Assembly: GCA_965659005.1 (NCBI GenBank)
Contig: CBFHVG010000073.1
Span: 1-17,403 of the forward strand
DNA: 17,403 bases
From: CAYPTY01 sp965659005
GTDB lineage: Bacteria; Bacteroidota; Rhodothermia; Balneolales; Balneolaceae
Direction of reading: 5' to 3'
Part shown: one piece after another, positions 16,101 through 17,403 of the stretch
How positions within the stretch are numbered: position 1 is the stretch's first letter
Layout of the letters: each line of letters begins with the position of its first letter
The notes under the pieces: generated by a model
Seen by the model: only the letters and a program-made list of their open reading frames with translations
What the model was told of the DNA's origin: nothing
Database searches by the model: none
Translations under genes and position numbers: made by a program

Positions 16101-16800
16101 AACCAGTTCCAGATCCGTACTTAAAAAGTCGAGCTTCACGAACCCACAGATCCATGATACCACCTTCATTCACCAGATCATCATTAATACCTTGAATGAA
16201 GCAAGCATGTGGTTGTGGATGTGAATAGGAATCTTTTGATTTTGTGAGTTTGCCGGTTTTTCCATCTACATAGTAATGTCCCTGAGCTGGCCCGTTAATA
16301 CCATAAGCCCAGTGCAGGCCTGTATTAAACCATTGAGGACTATTTGGTGCAGCCATTTGATTAGCTAGCATATAGGCTAGTTCATCATGAAATACCTTAG
16401 CGTCTTCTTCGGTGTCAAAATAATCGTGCTTCCAACCCCAATAAGTCCAGCAACCAGCTAGACGGTTAAATACCTGGCGACTATCAAGCTCATGAGTAAA
16501 GCGTTCTTTTTCATCAACTTTAGCAAGAGCCGTGGAGTCCGCTTCTGATCTTTGTAACCAGCTTGGTACTCCTTTTTCTTTTACTTTCTTTAGAGCAACA
16601 GGTACACCAGCTTTTCTGTAGTACTTCTGAGCAATAATATCTGTAGCGACTTGTGACCAGGATGAAGGTATAGATACACCTTCCATTTTAAATACGGTGG
16701 AACCATCAGGATTCTTTATTTCAGAAGTTCTCTCGACAAACTCCATTTCATCGTATGGTGTTTTCCACTCCGACTTTGTATAAAAGCGTTCAAATTTCAT
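13186..16800 (-). CDS. nrdJ: Adenosylcobalamin-dependent (class II) ribonucleotide reductase
   Basis: This enzyme reduces ribonucleotides to deoxyribonucleotides with a thiyl radical generated by adenosylcobalamin, so it works with or without oxygen. The 1204-residue form is the large NrdJ type. Active-site residues line up with Thermotoga NrdJ: Cys200 (HACFI) and Cys504 form the redox pair, and Asn491, Cys493 (radical) and Glu495 in NPCSE the catalytic core; 11 residues separate the last two cysteines in both. A low-complexity Ala/Pro/Thr/Val/Glu linker precedes a cysteine-rich C-terminus (Cys1177/1180/1191/1194/1197/1203), a zinc-ribbon-like tail expected to re-reduce the active site. The ATG at 16800 gives the family-like MKFERFYTKSEWKTPYDEM; an ATG at 16860 adds 20 unrelated residues. 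No cobalamin riboswitch was found upstream. Confidence 0.95.
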   Translation of the reverse strand: MKFERFYTKSEWKTPYDEMEFVERTSEIKNPDGSTVFKMEGVSIPSSWSQVATDIIAQKYYRKAGVPVALKKVKEKGVPSWLQRSEADSTALAKVDEKERFTHELDSRQVFNRLAGCWTYWGWKHDYFDTEEDAKVFHDELAYMLANQMAAPNSPQWFNTGLHWAYGINGPAQGHYYVDGKTGKLTKSKDSYSHPQPHACFIQGINDDLVNEGGIMDLWVREARLFKYGSGTGSNFSNIRGADEPLSGGGKSSGLMSFLKIGDRAAGAIKSGGTTRRAAKMVTLDLDHPDIEEYINWKSREEQKVAAIVTGSKIVEKHLKEIIKLCHTPIEIEGRTFNGAYSRDPLKNKDLGKAIRDARKSQVPLNYVERVIQLAAQGFTDIEFDTYDTDWNSEAYATVSGQNSNNSVRVPNSFMKAVIDDDKWNLYWRVEKAKAAKEGREPEPCKTMEANDLWDQIAYAAWASADPGTQYHDTINEWHTCPEDGQINASNPCSEYMFLDNTACNLASLNLMKYFEDEEYTTINVDSVRHASRVWTTVLEISVLMAQFPSKEIADLSYVYRTLGLGYANIGAALMVQGIAYDSPEAVAFTGAITCIMHMSAYAASAELAAELGPFQGYEKNKEHMLKVLRNHKRAAYNAEPDQYEDLTIKPLGIDASICPDYLLKAAKEDADRAVELGEQHGYRNAQVTVLAPTGTIGLVMDCDTTGIEPDFALVKFKKLAGGGYFKIINQSVPNALKRQGYSSKEIEAIVNYAKGHGTLDGCPHINTESLTAKGFTAEKIEAIESGLKGAFDIKFAFNHFTLGEDFCKDVLGMTDEQLSDFTFDMLSFLGFSREQVTAANDYVCGTMTVEGAPHLKEEHLPIFDCANKCGRLGTRYISAEGHIKMMAAAQPFLSGAISKTINLPNEATVEDIKEAYMLSWNLMLKANALYRDGSKLSQPLNAMADVFDELEDEDDVSLEPEILKAQDEVLEVAERIITKYVAARKRLPFRRGGYTQKSKIGGQSVYLRTGEYDNGQLGEIFIDMHREGAAFRSLLNCFAIAISLGLQHGVPLEEYVDAFVFTKFEPSGMVNGNPHVKMTTSVIDYIFRELAVTYLGRGDLAHVSEEELLTRKLRPEATEQATTQAAPAPAVSQTPVVTQTVEVKESVEAKVTTEVSGGYESEYEKAKQLGYTGNACPECGSMTMVRNGTCEKCITCGSTSGCS

Positions 16801-16929
16801 AGGCAAAACTAAAATTATGCTGTTCGTATTATGTAGATGATGGCACCGTTTGTTTCCCATAGCGAGCTTCTTGGTGCGTTGAGCAATATAGACGAGATAG
16901 TATATGTCAGCAAATTAAATCTGAATTAT

Positions 16930-16938
16930 TTTTCCACA
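16930..16938 (+). promoter_or_regulatory. DnaA box (one mismatch)
   Basis: TTTTCCACA differs from the consensus TTATCCACA only at the third base. It lies exactly 20 bases, about two helical turns, from the next box in the same orientation. Confidence 0.6.
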
Positions 16939-16949
16939 AATCACTAAAG

Positions 16950-16958
16950 TTATCCACA
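16950..16958 (+). promoter_or_regulatory. DnaA box (perfect)
   Basis: TTATCCACA is a perfect match to the high-affinity DnaA box. It lies about 150 bases upstream of the nrdJ start, next to the AT-rich tract. Confidence 0.75.
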
Positions 16959-17133
16959 CTGAATTTATTCATTATCAGTCAGTGATTAATTAACAATTAG
17001 TTAACTATATAAATATATCACATATTATTATTTATTTATTACAAACACCCTTAGCTTTATATCAATTTAATGCTCTTAATGTACAATTAAAGACTAATTT
17101 CCCGGTTTAAATAAATCTAAACTTTAAGCAAAG

Positions 17134-17142
17134 TTATCCACA
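17134..17142 (+). promoter_or_regulatory. DnaA box (perfect)
   Basis: A second perfect TTATCCACA lies 184 bases to the right of the first, in the same orientation. It is followed by a further AT-rich tract with many T-runs. Confidence 0.75.
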
Positions 17143-17403
17143 TTACTTTTTGAATAATCAATTCTTAATCATTTTTTAATTCATTTTGGTTTATAATTTT
17201 AAGCCATATTATTCTATTATTATGGACAACTTTTAGCCAAATTAAACATTAAGAATCTCACAATACAGTAAAATTTTATTATCAATAAATATATATCTTA
17301 TTTAATATTAATTTATATACTTTAATTTGATCAATATCCTTTTCAAGTGCATAGAAGCAGTTTTTTCACCACTCTCTCAAAAACATTGAAATTTAGATTT
17401 AAC

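Larger units (their letters stand above)
16861..17403. other. Candidate chromosomal origin of replication (oriC)
   Basis: These 543 gene-free bases upstream of nrdJ are extremely AT-rich; the 60-base stretches 16981-17040 and 17281-17340 contain only seven G or C each. They carry two perfect DnaA boxes (TTATCCACA at 16950 and 17134) and a one-mismatch box (TTTTCCACA at 16930), all in the same orientation, with a weaker inverted match at 17221-17229. DnaA-box clusters beside an AT-rich unwinding region define bacterial origins, which usually adjoin dnaA. The window ends here, so dnaA probably lies just to the right. There is no ORF of note. An alternative is an ordinary AT-rich promoter region with chance boxes, which I think less likely. 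Confidence 0.72.

Noticed and set aside
16801..16860. ATG at 16860 as the nrdJ start
   Set aside because: It adds 20 residues unlike the enzyme family, whereas the ATG at 16800 gives a typical N-terminus; it cannot be fully excluded because a weak purine-rich stretch precedes it.
16801..17000. Cobalamin riboswitch expected before a B12-dependent enzyme gene
   Set aside because: I looked on the minus strand for the B12-box and the purine-rich core and saw neither; the region is too AT-rich and lacks the conserved GC-rich stems.
16861..17040. NrdR boxes upstream of nrdJ
   Set aside because: Partly palindromic AT stretches such as the one near 17003-17021 do not match the NrdR consensus well, and AT-rich DNA gives such look-alikes by chance.
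1..17403. Defence system, prophage, insertion sequence, tRNA or rRNA genes
   Set aside because: No transposase, integrase, nuclease-helicase or toxin-antitoxin pair is visible, and no tRNA- or rRNA-like sequence was recognised; the genes are core-type.

Overview
The window looks like chromosomal DNA from a free-living, probably marine, Gram-negative bacterium of the FCB group. Balneolota/Rhodothermota-like (Balneola, Gracilimonas or Rhodohalobacter relatives) is my best guess. It rests on protein flavour only: a Bacteroidetes-style RNase G, C-terminal processing protease and DUF3108 protein, a lipobox lipoprotein with a PNP-type beta domain, and a large B12-dependent ribonucleotide reductase. 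No rRNA or marker-gene comparison was possible. Almost everything is core metabolism. I see no phage, transposase, CRISPR or defence genes.

Layout. (1) 1-102 is the 3' end of a gene with a GyrI/AraC effector-binding-like C-terminus. (2) 103-419 is a convergent intergenic region holding a REP-like palindromic repeat cluster. (3) 420-3330, minus strand, is a compact operon read right to left: ArsC/YffB-like thioredoxin-fold protein, DUF3108 protein, dUTPase, MFS exporter. Its first three genes are joined by ATGA overlaps. (4) 3397-5969, plus strand and divergent, holds a lipoprotein, a small winged-helix-like protein, a biotin carboxyl carrier protein and murA; murA starts at a TTG inside the carrier gene. 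(5) 5970-6373 is a 404-base leader with several perfect hairpins in front of an RNase E/G gene (6374-8161). (6) 8239-12174 holds hslV-hslU and a CtpA-type protease, ending in a strong terminator. (7) 12220-13101 is an aldo/keto reductase starting just after that terminator. (8) 13186-16800, minus strand, is class II (adenosylcobalamin) ribonucleotide reductase nrdJ. (9) 16861-17403 is very AT-rich, gene-free and carries two perfect DnaA boxes plus one near-perfect box. It is most likely the chromosomal origin (oriC), with dnaA expected just beyond the right edge.

How the parts fit. Several genes touch DNA precursor supply and replication (dut, nrdJ, oriC), with nrdJ reading away from the presumed origin. 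The middle of the window is a degradation block: RNase G for RNA, HslVU for cytoplasmic proteins and Ctp for envelope proteins. The carrier protein-murA pair couples acyl-CoA carboxylation with the first committed step of peptidoglycan synthesis.

The parts most worth following up are the candidate oriC with DnaA boxes upstream of nrdJ, the structured RNase G leader, and the palindromic repeat cluster at 122-362.
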